Source: Bacteroidales bacterium (GTDB taxonomy: Bacteria; Bacteroidota; Bacteroidia; Bacteroidales; P3). Taken from it: a DNA stretch of 64,000 bases. How positions within the stretch are numbered: position 1 is the stretch's first letter; the number at the start of each line of letters is the position of its first letter. The stretch is from assembly GCA_017962545.1 (NCBI GenBank), contig JAGCVD010000019.1, positions 1-64,000 on the forward strand. Direction: 5' to 3'. A model generated the notes under the pieces. It saw only the letters and a program-made list of their open reading frames with translations. It was not told where the DNA came from and did no database searches. Shown here one piece after another: positions 23,729 through 31,768 of the stretch. The position numbers and the translations under genes were made by a program.

Positions 23729-26302
23729 ATGCAAGGCGACCTTTTTTCTGAAACCGAACCCCTGGAGCAGCCCCGCGAGGTGAAACAGTACACGCCCGAG
23801 GAAATCATGAAATCGTCGGTGGAGTATTTCCACGGCGACGAGCTGGCGGCCAATGTCTGGATGAACAAGTATGCCCTCCGTGACGATGACCATATCTATG
23901 AGCTCAATCCCGATATGATGCACCGCCGTCTGGCACGTGAGTATGCACGCATCGAGCGCAAGTACCCCAACCCGTTGGGCGAGGAGGAGATATACCAGCT
24001 GCTCAAGGACTTCAAGTATATCGTGCCGCAGGGCAGCCCCATGAGCGGTATCGGCAACAATTTCCAAGTGGTGTCGCTCTCCAACTGTTTCGTTATCGGC
24101 AACAGCGGCAACAGCGACTCCTACGGCGGTATCATGAAGATCGACCAGGAACAGGTGCAGCTGATGAAACGCCGTGGCGGCGTGGGCCACGACTTGAGCC
24201 ACATACGTCCCGGCGGCAGCCCCGTGAAGAACGCGGCGCTCACCTCGACAGGCATCGTGCCTTTCATGGAACGCTACAGCAACACCACCCGCGAGGTGGC
24301 GCAGGGCGGCCGCCGTGGCGCCCTGATGCTGAGTATCAGTATCAAACACCCCGACTCGGAGAGTTTCATCGACGCCAAGCTGGAGCAGGGCAAGATTACC
24401 GGCGCCAACGTGTCGGTGAAGATTACCGACGAGTTCATGCGCTGCGCCATGGAGGGCAAGCCTTTCGTGCAGCAGTACCCCATCGACTCGCCCAATCCTA
24501 TCTATACCAAGACTATCGACGCCCGCGCCCTGTGGAACAAGATTATCGCCAACGCGTGGTCCAGCGCCGAACCCGGCGTGCTCTACTGGGACACTATCAT
24601 CCGCGAGAGTGTGCCCGACTGCTATGCCGACTACGGCTACCGCACCGTCAGCACCAACCCCTGCGGCGAGATACCCCTGTGTCCCTATGACAGCTGCCGT
24701 CTGCAGGCCATCAACCTCTATTCCTATGTGGATAAGCCCTTCACCAAGGAGGCCAGCTTCAACTTCGACCTCTTCCGTGAGCATGTCACCAAGGGGCAGC
24801 GCCTGATGGACGACCTCATCGACCTGGAACTCGAGAAGGTGGACCAGATACTGAAGAAGATTGAGAGCGACCCCGAGAGCGAGGAAATCAAGCAGGTGGA
24901 GCACAACCTGTGGCTCAACATCAAGATGAAGTGCCTCGAAGGCCGCCGCAGTGGCTTCGGCATCACCGCCGAAGGCGACATGCTGGCCGCCATGGGGCTG
25001 CAGTACGGCACCGAGGAGGCCACCGCCTTCGCCGTCAAGGTGCAGCAGACGCTCTGCTGCGCGGCCTACCGCTCCAGCGTCACCATGGCCCGTGAGCGCG
25101 GATGCTTCCCCATCTACAACGCCAAGCGCGAGGAGAACAACCCTATCATCAAGCGTATCGCCGAGGCCGACCCCGAGTTGTACAAGGAGATGACCAAGTA
25201 CGGCCGCCGCAACATCGCCCTGCTGACCATCGCCCCCACGGGTACCGTCAGCATCTGCACCCAGACCACCTCGGGCATCGAGCCCGTGTTCCTGGTGAGC
25301 TACAAGCGCCGCAAGAAAATCAACCCCAACGACAAGGACAATAGCAAGCAGACCATCATCAAGGACGAGAACGGCGACTTCTTCGAGGAGTACAACGTGT
25401 TCCATCCTAAGTTCCTCGACTGGGCCTGTGTCAACGGCTACAATGTCGACGAGGTGATGACCATGGACGATGCTGCCCTGCAGAAGGTTATCGAGAAGAG
25501 TCCCTATTTCCACGCTACCAGCGCCGACATCGACTGGGTGGCCAAGGTGAAGATGCAGGGCGCCATCCAGAAGTGGGTGGACCACAGTATCTCCGTCACT
25601 GTCAATATCCCCAAGGAGACCACCAAGGAGGTCGTCAGCAAGATTTACGAGACCGCGTGGGAGAGCGGCTGCAAGGGCTGCACCATCTACCGCGACGGCT
25701 CGCGCACCGGCGTGCTGGTGAGCAACAGCGGCGAGAAGAAGGAGAACCCCTGCTTCGGCGAGAGCAAGGCACCCAAGCGCCCCAAGAAACTGGAGGCCGA
25801 GGTAGTGCGCTTCAAGAACGAGAAGGAGGACTGGATTGCCGTCGTCGGCATGTACGAAGGCCGTCCCTATGAGATATTCACCGGCCGCGCCGAAAGCTTC
25901 CTGCTGCCCAAGAGTGTGGAGAGGGGCTGGGTCATCCGCGTCAAGGAGAAAGGCCAGGAGCACGCCCGCTACGACTTCCAGTTCACCGACCCCGACGGCT
26001 ATCATACCACCATCGAGGGTCTCTCGCGCATGTTCCGCAAGGAGTACTGGAACTATGCCAAGCTCATCTCCGGCATCTTGCGCCATGGCATGCCCATCCC
26101 CAACGTGGTGGAGCTCATCGGTAAGCTCACTTTCGACACCGACAGTATCACCACTTGGAGTAATGGTGTCGCCCGTGCCCTGAAGCGCTATATCAAGGAC
26201 GGCACCGAGACCGGCGAGGTCTGTCCCGACTGTGGCAGCAAGCTCATCTACACGGGCGGCTGCAAGAGCTGTCCCCAGTGTGGATGGAGTAAGTGTAGCT
26301 AA
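23729..26302 (+). CDS. nrdJ: adenosylcobalamin-dependent (class II) ribonucleoside-diphosphate reductase
   Basis: 857 residues; makes deoxyribonucleotides with a B12 radical and needs no oxygen. The ten-stranded barrel motifs are visible: PQGSPMSGIGNN and SNCFVIGNSG early, RRGGVGHDLSHIRP, RRGALMLSISIKHPD, the NPCGEIPLCPYDSC loop near 310, and IAPTGTVSICTQTTSG near 505. The C-terminus is a zinc-ribbon with CPDCGS ... CPQCGWSKC, which contains the redox-active cysteines. No NrdB-type partner gene is adjacent, as expected for class II. Preceded by a 424-bp region with hairpin and inverted boxes, followed by a rho-independent terminator. Confidence 0.95.
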   Translation: MQGDLFSETEPLEQPREVKQYTPEEIMKSSVEYFHGDELAANVWMNKYALRDDDHIYELNPDMMHRRLAREYARIERKYPNPLGEEEIYQLLKDFKYIVPQGSPMSGIGNNFQVVSLSNCFVIGNSGNSDSYGGIMKIDQEQVQLMKRRGGVGHDLSHIRPGGSPVKNAALTSTGIVPFMERYSNTTREVAQGGRRGALMLSISIKHPDSESFIDAKLEQGKITGANVSVKITDEFMRCAMEGKPFVQQYPIDSPNPIYTKTIDARALWNKIIANAWSSAEPGVLYWDTIIRESVPDCYADYGYRTVSTNPCGEIPLCPYDSCRLQAINLYSYVDKPFTKEASFNFDLFREHVTKGQRLMDDLIDLELEKVDQILKKIESDPESEEIKQVEHNLWLNIKMKCLEGRRSGFGITAEGDMLAAMGLQYGTEEATAFAVKVQQTLCCAAYRSSVTMARERGCFPIYNAKREENNPIIKRIAEADPELYKEMTKYGRRNIALLTIAPTGTVSICTQTTSGIEPVFLVSYKRRKKINPNDKDNSKQTIIKDENGDFFEEYNVFHPKFLDWACVNGYNVDEVMTMDDAALQKVIEKSPYFHATSADIDWVAKVKMQGAIQKWVDHSISVTVNIPKETTKEVVSKIYETAWESGCKGCTIYRDGSRTGVLVSNSGEKKENPCFGESKAPKRPKKLEAEVVRFKNEKEDWIAVVGMYEGRPYEIFTGRAESFLLPKSVERGWVIRVKEKGQEHARYDFQFTDPDGYHTTIEGLSRMFRKEYWNYAKLISGILRHGMPIPNVVELIGKLTFDTDSITTWSNGVARALKRYIKDGTETGEVCPDCGSKLIYTGGCKSCPQCGWSKCS

Positions 26303-26333
26303 GGAAAACTAGCAAGCACAACATATTTCACCC

Positions 26334-26370
26334 GAAGGGGTCTGGCCTGCACCGCTGGACCCCTTCACTT
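26334..26370. terminator. rho-independent terminator between convergent nrdJ and a methyltransferase gene
   Basis: The stem GAAGGGGTC (26334-26342) pairs with GACCCCTTC (26358-26366), followed by ACTTTT. It lies 31 bp after the nrdJ stop and ends at the stop of the facing gene. Confidence 0.75.
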
Positions 26371-27549
26371 TTATGCTTGTCTGCAAAGGAGGGCGGTGCG
26401 GCGGGTGCCGACGGTGGCGGCGATGAGGAAGAGGTCGCCGCCCTCTTTGAGGCCCAGCTGACGTTGCAGGACGGCGGCCTCCTCGGGGAAGTTGCGCACC
26501 ACCACATGGGCCTTGCCGTCGGGCAGCGCGGCCTTGACGGCCTTGCGGTTGAGGGGAACCTCCTGCAGCACCTCGAAGATGCGCCCCGGGAAGTCGGGCA
26601 GCAGGGTGGGGGAGGTGTAGAGGTGCGTGTTGGAAGCCAGCAGTGGCAGCCCGTAGCGCTGGCTGAGCAGGCGGAAGCAGCCGCCCTTGCGCAGGGCGGC
26701 ATGGGGGTCGTAGAGGTAACGGCCGACAGCGTCGCTGTATAGGGCTGCTGCGGTCTGCTCTTCGGATATTGTAAAAGAAAAGACCTTAAGGTCCTTAAAG
26801 TCTTTAAGGTCCTTAAGGTCGGTGCAGTGCACGACGGCTTGCCCGTCGTGCGTGCTTTCGCAGAGGAAGAGCACCTCTTTGCACTCGCCTTTCACGGCGA
26901 TGATATGCACCTCGCTGACGGCCCCGAGCTGTTCCGTGGCGCGGCGGAGGTCTATCATGGGCGAGGCCTTGACCAGCAGGCGTCGCGCCTTGCTGCGTAG
27001 CAGGTCGAGGTGCTGCAGGAGGTCGGGCGTGCAATCCTCGAAGGCGGAGACCTTGCGGCCGGAGGCTGAGCGCCGCGCAGGGTCGAGGTAGATTAGGTCG
27101 TAAGGCTCCTGTGTGGCGAGCCAGGCCATACTGTCGGCGCAGTGCACGCTGACATTGCTGACGCCGAGGGCGCGGCAGTTGTGCTCCATGAGGCTGCAGA
27201 GGGCAGCGTCGCGCTCCACATAGTCCACATGAGTTGCCTCCTTGGCGAAGGCCAGGGTGTCGACGCCCATGCCGCCGGTGAGGTCGGCGATGGAGTGATG
27301 GGCGATGAGTGAGGCTTTGTAATGTGCTGTGACCTCCGAAGAGGCCTGCTCGCGGTTGAGGCGCGGCGGGAAGAGGTATTCCTCGTTGTCCATCAGTGTC
27401 GGCCACTTCTCCCCGGCCATCCGCAGGCCTTCAATCTGGTTGACGGCCAGCGGCATGTCGATAGCAGGATACCGCGCGGCACTCAACAGCAGCCGCGCGG
27501 TATCGTCGTGAAGATGCTCACGTACAAAATCAATACACTCCCTGGTCAT
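26371..27549 (-). CDS. class I SAM methyltransferase, THUMP-like (PG_1098 family)
   Basis: 392 residues. The AdoMet motif is SIADLTGGMGVDTLAFAKEA (about 85-104) with DYVERD after it, and the catalytic-loop-like LIYLDPARR near 150. This order and the C-terminal extension (GKAHVVVRNFPEEAA, LLCRQA end) match the PG_1098-type proteins of Bacteroidota, in which a THUMP-like domain follows the methyltransferase; RNA is the expected but unproven substrate. Residues 244-256 (DLKDLKDFKDLKV) come from a four-copy 9-nt repeat also present at 28437-28478. The 5' end overlaps the preceding nucleotidyltransferase gene by 20 bp on the same strand. Confidence 0.88.
   Translation of the reverse strand: MTRECIDFVREHLHDDTARLLLSAARYPAIDMPLAVNQIEGLRMAGEKWPTLMDNEEYLFPPRLNREQASSEVTAHYKASLIAHHSIADLTGGMGVDTLAFAKEATHVDYVERDAALCSLMEHNCRALGVSNVSVHCADSMAWLATQEPYDLIYLDPARRSASGRKVSAFEDCTPDLLQHLDLLRSKARRLLVKASPMIDLRRATEQLGAVSEVHIIAVKGECKEVLFLCESTHDGQAVVHCTDLKDLKDFKDLKVFSFTISEEQTAAALYSDAVGRYLYDPHAALRKGGCFRLLSQRYGLPLLASNTHLYTSPTLLPDFPGRIFEVLQEVPLNRKAVKAALPDGKAHVVVRNFPEEAAVLQRQLGLKEGGDLFLIAATVGTRRTALLCRQA
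26782..26820. repeat. four tandem 9-nt units (GTCCTTAAG) inside the methyltransferase gene
   Basis: Units GTCCTTAAG, GTCCTTAAA, GTCTTTAAG and GTCCTTAAG, preceded by a partial unit. Read on the minus strand, each unit is Asp-Leu/Phe-Lys, giving a DLK repeat. A nearly identical array stands between genes at 28437-28478, 1.6 kb away. Each unit is a near-palindrome around TTAA. Confidence 0.85.
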
Positions 27550-28420
27550 GGAGGGCTTTCAGACGGGCGACGACCATGGGGCGGTCTTCCTTGTAGGTCA
27601 CGCCGAACCACTGGGCCGTGGTCTTCAGCACTGTCATGGTAGCGGTGCCGTTGTGGATGAAGGTGTTGACGGCGAAGGGGATGTAGTATTCGCTCTTCAA
27701 CTCCTGGCCGTGCTCCTTGAGGAAGTCGACAAATAGTTTCTCGCTTTTGCCGAAGTAGTCGGGTGTGAATCCGAAGAGGTTCATGCTGACGGTAGCGTCG
27801 GCAGCCAGAGGGTACATCGAACCGTCGGCATCCTTGTATTCGATGCCGTTCTCGGTGCGACCGATAGCGGTACGCTCGGTCATGCCCATCAGCAGTCCGT
27901 TGGCGTCAGTCTCGCAGACGCCGCGGCTCACCGTGCCGTTCTCGCTCAGCGTGTTCTCCAGGCGATAGCCCACCATGCAGTATTTCCCTTCGGCGTTGCC
28001 GAGGGTCTCCAGGTGGCGCGCCATCACCTCGAAGGCGTCGCGGCCGTAGAAGTCGTCGGCGTTGATGATGGCGAAGGGCTCGTGGATGACCTCCTTGGCC
28101 ATGAGGATGGCGTGGTTGGTGCCCCAGGGTTTCTCGCGACCTTCAGGGACGGTGAAGCCTGCCGGCAGTTTGTCGAGCTCCTGGTAGACATACTCCACGG
28201 CAATGCGGTTGCCGTAGTGCTCGGCGTTGATACGCTCCTTGAACTGCTCGGCAAACGAGCTGCGGATGACGAAGACCACCTTGCCGAAGCCGGCACGGAT
28301 GGCATCCATGACGCTGTAGTCGAGGATAATCTCACCGTGGGGGCCTACGCCGTCCATCTGTTTCAGTCCGCCGTAGCGACTGCCCATGCCGGCAGCCAGA
28401 ACTAATAGTGTAGGTTTCAT
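27530..28420 (-). CDS. sugar-phosphate nucleotidyltransferase
   Basis: 296 residues from the ATG at 28420 (MKPTLLVLAAGMGSRYGG); the frame continues upstream but only through repeat DNA and the tadA gene. The N-terminal nucleotide-binding signature LAAGMGSRYGGLKQMDGVGP is typical of NDP-sugar pyrophosphorylases. A later NADDFYGRDAF block matches the 'NADDFYG' metal/sugar site seen in this Bacteroidota clade. It probably activates a hexose-1-phosphate with UTP or dTTP, but substrate cannot be told by eye. It overlaps the downstream methyltransferase gene by 20 bp and is separated from tadA by a 9-nt repeat array. Confidence 0.87.
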   Translation of the reverse strand: MKPTLLVLAAGMGSRYGGLKQMDGVGPHGEIILDYSVMDAIRAGFGKVVFVIRSSFAEQFKERINAEHYGNRIAVEYVYQELDKLPAGFTVPEGREKPWGTNHAILMAKEVIHEPFAIINADDFYGRDAFEVMARHLETLGNAEGKYCMVGYRLENTLSENGTVSRGVCETDANGLLMGMTERTAIGRTENGIEYKDADGSMYPLAADATVSMNLFGFTPDYFGKSEKLFVDFLKEHGQELKSEYYIPFAVNTFIHNGTATMTVLKTTAQWFGVTYKEDRPMVVARLKALHDQGVY

Positions 28421-28436
28421 ATTGTTGTGTTTTTTT

Positions 28437-28478
28437 AAGGTCTTTAAGGTCCTTAAGGTCTTTAGGGTCCTTAAGGTC
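28437..28478. repeat. four tandem 9-nt units (GTCTTTAAG/GTCCTTAAG) between genes
   Basis: Units GTCTTTAAG, GTCCTTAAG, GTCTTTAGG, GTCCTTAAG in the 59-bp gap between tadA and the nucleotidyltransferase gene. The same family as the in-frame array at 26782-26820. Confidence 0.85.
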
Positions 28479-28479
28479 G

Positions 28480-28926
28480 TTATCTTTTCTTTTTGAAAAA
28501 TTCTTTCATCAGTGCGGCGCAATCTTCTTTCAGCACGCTGGCGGTCACCTCGGTCTTGGGGTGCAGCAGGGGGCCTGTCAGTCGTCGGTAGCCCCGCTTG
28601 GGGTCGTCGGCGCCATAGACGATGCGGGCCACCTGGGCCCAGCCCAGCGCTCCGGCGCACATGGGACATGGCTCTACGGTGACATACAGCGTGCAGTCGT
28701 TCAAGTATTTGGCACCCAGTGCTTCCTCGGCGGCCGTCAGAGCCAGCATCTCGGCATGTGCCGTGACGTCGTGCAGCAGCTCCGTCTGGTTGTGGGTGCG
28801 GGCTATCACGCGGTCGCCGCTGACGACGACGGCGCCGATGGGGACCTCGTCCTCCTCCGCCGCGGCACGCGCTTCGCGCAGCGCCTCGCGCATAAAGTAT
28901 TCGTCGGGGTTGTCGAAGATGCCCAT
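28480..28926 (-). CDS. tadA: tRNA-specific adenosine deaminase
   Basis: 148 residues, normal length; converts A34 to inosine in tRNA-Arg. The zinc site is present: HAEMLAL (His and catalytic Glu, near 57-59) and PCPMCAGAL (near 87-95). The N-terminal FMREALREARAAAEEDEVPIG is typical of TadA, and the C-terminal LKEDCAALMKEFFKKKR matches tRNA-binding TadA tails. The start shares one base with the stop of the preceding gene (TGATG). Confidence 0.93.
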   Translation of the reverse strand: MGIFDNPDEYFMREALREARAAAEEDEVPIGAVVVSGDRVIARTHNQTELLHDVTAHAEMLALTAAEEALGAKYLNDCTLYVTVEPCPMCAGALGWAQVARIVYGADDPKRGYRRLTGPLLHPKTEVTASVLKEDCAALMKEFFKKKR

Positions 28927-29663
28927 CAGTCCTTGTTGAATATTAGGTTGTCGCGCGGTATGAAGCGCGCCTTGGTCTCCATGATGGTCAGCAGGCCTTC
29001 GCGCATGAAGCTCTCCTGCGACGCTATCAGGCTCTTGCCCATGGGCAGGTATTCATGGACGACCTTGTACTCGATGGGCTGTGTGTGCACCTGCTTGAGC
29101 ACTTGGTCGTTCATGTTGTTGACGGGAGTCTCGTCTTTCTCCTGCATCAGCACGAGCAGGCCGCTCTGCTCATCAAAGAAGAAGTAGCGGGTGTAGTTAT
29201 TTCTTTGTTCGGCGCGCACCACCTGCAGGCGTTGTCCTTTGGCCATCACGACGCCCTTGTAGGTGAGCTGGGTGCCGAACATCTGCCAGTTGTACAGCGG
29301 CCCGCGGAAGTCGTAGGCGGCAATCTTCTCGTGGAAGAGGCTGTGTTCCATGTCCCTCCACCAGCCTGCACGGCTTACGTATTCGCGATGCCGGTCGCCG
29401 CCGTTGGTGCAGTAGCCGTCGGTCTGGTTGTTGCCGCGCCACACTTCGACGCGCATCATCGTCGGCGGCGTGAACCAACGCCGCAAGGTGAAGGTGTCGT
29501 TGCTGCCGTGGAACGATATGGTGGTCTCCATCACCAGCGTGCTGTCCTGCGGCAGTTCCTCGTAGTTCAGCATGCGCAGATAGCGGTTCACGATAACTTC
29601 GGCGCTGTCCTGTGCCTGCAGTGTCAGGGGCAGCAGGGCGAATAACAATAGCAGTCTTTTCAT
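28926..29663 (-). CDS. exported LolA-like / outer-membrane lipoprotein-sorting-like protein
   Basis: 245 residues from the ATG at 29663, which begins a clean Sec signal peptide (MKRLLLLFALLPLTLQAQD). The mature part is beta-rich with the pattern VIVNRYLRMLNYEELPQDST, then alternating strands (TTISFHGSNDTFTLRRWF, MRVEVWRGNNQTDGYCTNG), consistent with the half-barrel fold of LolA-type lipid-binding proteins; the match is by pattern only. It overlaps DUF4292 upstream by 4 bp and tadA downstream by one base. In many Bacteroidota the slot after DUF4292 holds an EnvC-type M23 protein (recalled); here it is this protein instead. Confidence 0.7.
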   Translation of the reverse strand: MKRLLLLFALLPLTLQAQDSAEVIVNRYLRMLNYEELPQDSTLVMETTISFHGSNDTFTLRRWFTPPTMMRVEVWRGNNQTDGYCTNGGDRHREYVSRAGWWRDMEHSLFHEKIAAYDFRGPLYNWQMFGTQLTYKGVVMAKGQRLQVVRAEQRNNYTRYFFFDEQSGLLVLMQEKDETPVNNMNDQVLKQVHTQPIEYKVVHEYLPMGKSLIASQESFMREGLLTIMETKARFIPRDNLIFNKD

Positions 29664-30175
29664 GGCTTTGTGGGTTTGGTGTAGGGGAATGTCAGATGGT
29701 CCATCGTGCGGCGCTGGGTGATGCGCACCTTGGCGTTGAAGCCCAGCCGCTGTGCCAGCAGTGCGATGCGCTCCTCGGCGTCGGGCGCCAGGGCTATCTG
29801 CTGCATCTCGTCGTATGTCACCGTCACGCCTGTCAGGCGTTGTAACGTGGCGTAGTCCATGGCGTCGTCGTGGCCCAGCAAGGGGGCGCGGAGCCACAAC
29901 GAGTCGTGCGTGCACATGGCGCGACCCACCTCGATGAGCTTGCTCACCGACACCCACATGATGCTGTCTTCGGCTATGCGCAGTTGGCCGCTCACGCTGA
30001 TGCCTTCCACCTCGCCGACGAAATTCATCGCCGTGTAGGTGCGCTGTGGCACCGGTGTCTCAACCTCGGGCGCTGGGGCGACCGTCGTTTCGGGTACCGT
30101 GGTGGCTTTGCGGGAGGTGTGGCATCCCGTCAGCAGCAGCGCCGTCATTATCAACACTATCTTGGTTCTGTTCAT
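29660..30175 (-). CDS. DUF4292 lipoprotein
   Basis: 171 residues from the ATG at 30175; signal MNRTKIVLIMTALLLTGC, so Cys18 is the lipidation site. The domain shows the DUF4292 pattern: NFVGEVEGISVSGQLRIAED, MWVSVSKLIEVGRAMCTHDS and LTGVTVTYDEMQQIAL. It is rather short for the family (usually about 250 residues, recalled), so the C-terminal half appears reduced. It overlaps both neighbours by 4 bp, indicating a tightly coupled TPR-DUF4292-LolA-like operon, probably for outer-membrane biogenesis. Confidence 0.8.
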   Translation of the reverse strand: MNRTKIVLIMTALLLTGCHTSRKATTVPETTVAPAPEVETPVPQRTYTAMNFVGEVEGISVSGQLRIAEDSIMWVSVSKLIEVGRAMCTHDSLWLRAPLLGHDDAMDYATLQRLTGVTVTYDEMQQIALAPDAEERIALLAQRLGFNAKVRITQRRTMDHLTFPYTKPTKP

Positions 30176-31521
30176 TGTTTCCTTTTGATTTCGTCGACCA
30201 GCAGGCGGAGGGTGCCGTTCTTGGGGGTCAGTTGCAGGGCGTGTTCGGCGCAGCGCAGCGCCTCGTTGTCGCGTCCTTCGAGATGCAGGCACTCCGCCAG
30301 CAGGGTGTAGGTCTCGGCCTCCAGGTAGCCTTTGTTGAAGCCCCACCGCACGGCTTTCTCCAGCGCCTCGATGGCCTCGTCGCAGCGGCTGTGGCGCCGT
30401 GCGTAAACGGCCACGGTGTAGTGCGGGAGTGTGTGCATGGGGAACAGGCGCTCGGCACGGCGGGCGTAGTCGCCCAGCTCCTCCTCACGCGCCGGCACTT
30501 CGCCAAGGCATATCAGCAGCGCCTCCCACACCTCGTAGCGGGAGCTGTCGTGCTGCAGCCCCATGACGAGCTGTGTCGCCGCCTCGTCGTAGCGTCTCTG
30601 GCGCATCAGCATGTCGCCGTAGAAGATGGCATACTCCGACGGGTCGTCGCTTTGGCGCATCGCCGTCTCCATGAGGCGGAAGCACACCTCGCGGCGGCTG
30701 CCGTAGAACTCCTCCTCGGTGTAGAACGACGTCAGCAGTTGCAGCTTCGTGGCGGCCTCCAGGCGGGGGTTGGCGAAGGCCAGCACCATCTCGCTGTCGG
30801 CCTCGGCTTTGCGGCCTGTCTGCTTGTAGTATTCCGCCAGTTGGAGGTGTATGTATTCGTTGTCCGGCGCTGCGGCCAGGATGCGGTCGTAGTATAGTTT
30901 TGCCTTGCGGTAGTTCTTGCGCTGCATGTTCATCTCCGCCAGGATGGCCTGGTAGCGGGGCTCCTGGGGCATGGCGTCGGCCAGGGACTCCATCTCTTTC
31001 AGCGCCTTGTCGTGCTGTCCGGCGGCTTCCCACAGGCGCTGCTTGTGCAGTGACAGGCTTTCGTTGACGCCTTTCAGGGCTTCCACGCGGTTCAGCGTCG
31101 CCACGGCGCCGGGTGCATCCCCTGCCATCTCCTGGCTTTGTGCCAACGCCAGTAGGTACCACACGTTGTCGCCTTGCAGCGCCACGGCGCGCTGGATGCA
31201 ATGCAGGGCGCTGTCGCTCCAGCCGCGGCGTTGCAGCAACTGGCCTTGCTCGTACCATGCCACCGCCATCGACGGGTCGTCGTGCGTCAGCTGTGCGTAG
31301 GCCTCCAGCGCCTCGTCCAGGTGGTCGGTCTCCTGCAGCGCCACGGCGTCAATCAGCCGTCCGTCGGCTTTCAACTGTTCCTCGCTCACTTCGTGGATGG
31401 CCGCACGACGGTAGCGCTCAGCCCCCTGCGGCATGGCGGCCTTCTGGTGCGCCGCACAGCCGCACAGGGCCGTCAGTGCCATACAGCCCAGTATCACACG
31501 TATGCTTCTGGTAACACTCAT
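30172..31521 (-). CDS. tetratricopeptide-repeat lipoprotein
   Basis: 449 residues from the ATG at 31521; lipoprotein signal MSVTRSIRVILGCMALTALC with Cys22 (GC) as likely anchor. The rest is TPR helices from about residue 55 to the end, with repeats such as DEALEAYAQLTHDDPSMAVA, DSALHCIQRAVALQGD and NYRKAKLYYDRILAAAPDN. Predicted periplasmic scaffold on the outer or inner membrane. It is first in the operon with DUF4292 and the LolA-like gene; such TPR-DUF4292 pairs are conserved in Bacteroidota. The dut gene that often precedes it is missing here. Confidence 0.87.
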   Translation of the reverse strand: MSVTRSIRVILGCMALTALCGCAAHQKAAMPQGAERYRRAAIHEVSEEQLKADGRLIDAVALQETDHLDEALEAYAQLTHDDPSMAVAWYEQGQLLQRRGWSDSALHCIQRAVALQGDNVWYLLALAQSQEMAGDAPGAVATLNRVEALKGVNESLSLHKQRLWEAAGQHDKALKEMESLADAMPQEPRYQAILAEMNMQRKNYRKAKLYYDRILAAAPDNEYIHLQLAEYYKQTGRKAEADSEMVLAFANPRLEAATKLQLLTSFYTEEEFYGSRREVCFRLMETAMRQSDDPSEYAIFYGDMLMRQRRYDEAATQLVMGLQHDSSRYEVWEALLICLGEVPAREEELGDYARRAERLFPMHTLPHYTVAVYARRHSRCDEAIEALEKAVRWGFNKGYLEAETYTLLAECLHLEGRDNEALRCAEHALQLTPKNGTLRLLVDEIKRKQ

Positions 31522-31624
31522 GCCCTTATAACATTGTTTCCTGCTTTTTATTGTGTGTGTCACGGAATTAATCTTCTGAAAGGGGGCGTCGACTGCGTTA
31601 AACATTCCTAAAAATGCACTTTTT

Positions 31625-31655
31625 TTTGCCGTGTCAAAAAAAATGTGTATCTTTG
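31625..31655 (+). promoter_or_regulatory. strong sigma-ABfr promoter of the T9SS cargo gene
   Basis: TTTG at 31625-31628, a 19-base spacer, then TATCTTTG at 31648-31655: an exact match to the Bacteroidota TTTG-N19-TAnnTTTG promoter. The leader before the ATG at 31769 is about 105 bases. It fits high expression of the downstream gene, whose codons are strongly biased. Confidence 0.8.
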
Positions 31656-31768
31656 CAATGTGAAAGTGTAAGCCATTGAAATGTCCAAGTGCGTTCAATG
31701 GATTGAGAGTGAATAAGGTAGAAAAAATTTGTAAAGGAAATATTGTTCAACATCAAAATTCAAACAGA

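Noticed and set aside
23648..26086. 812-codon open frame antisense to nrdJ
   Set aside because: It is a mirror of the nrdJ codon pattern in GC-rich DNA, has no family motifs, and ends in the nrdJ promoter region. Other long antisense frames (for example 59830-61797 minus over ftsI, 14763-16262 minus over mrdA) were rejected for the same reason.
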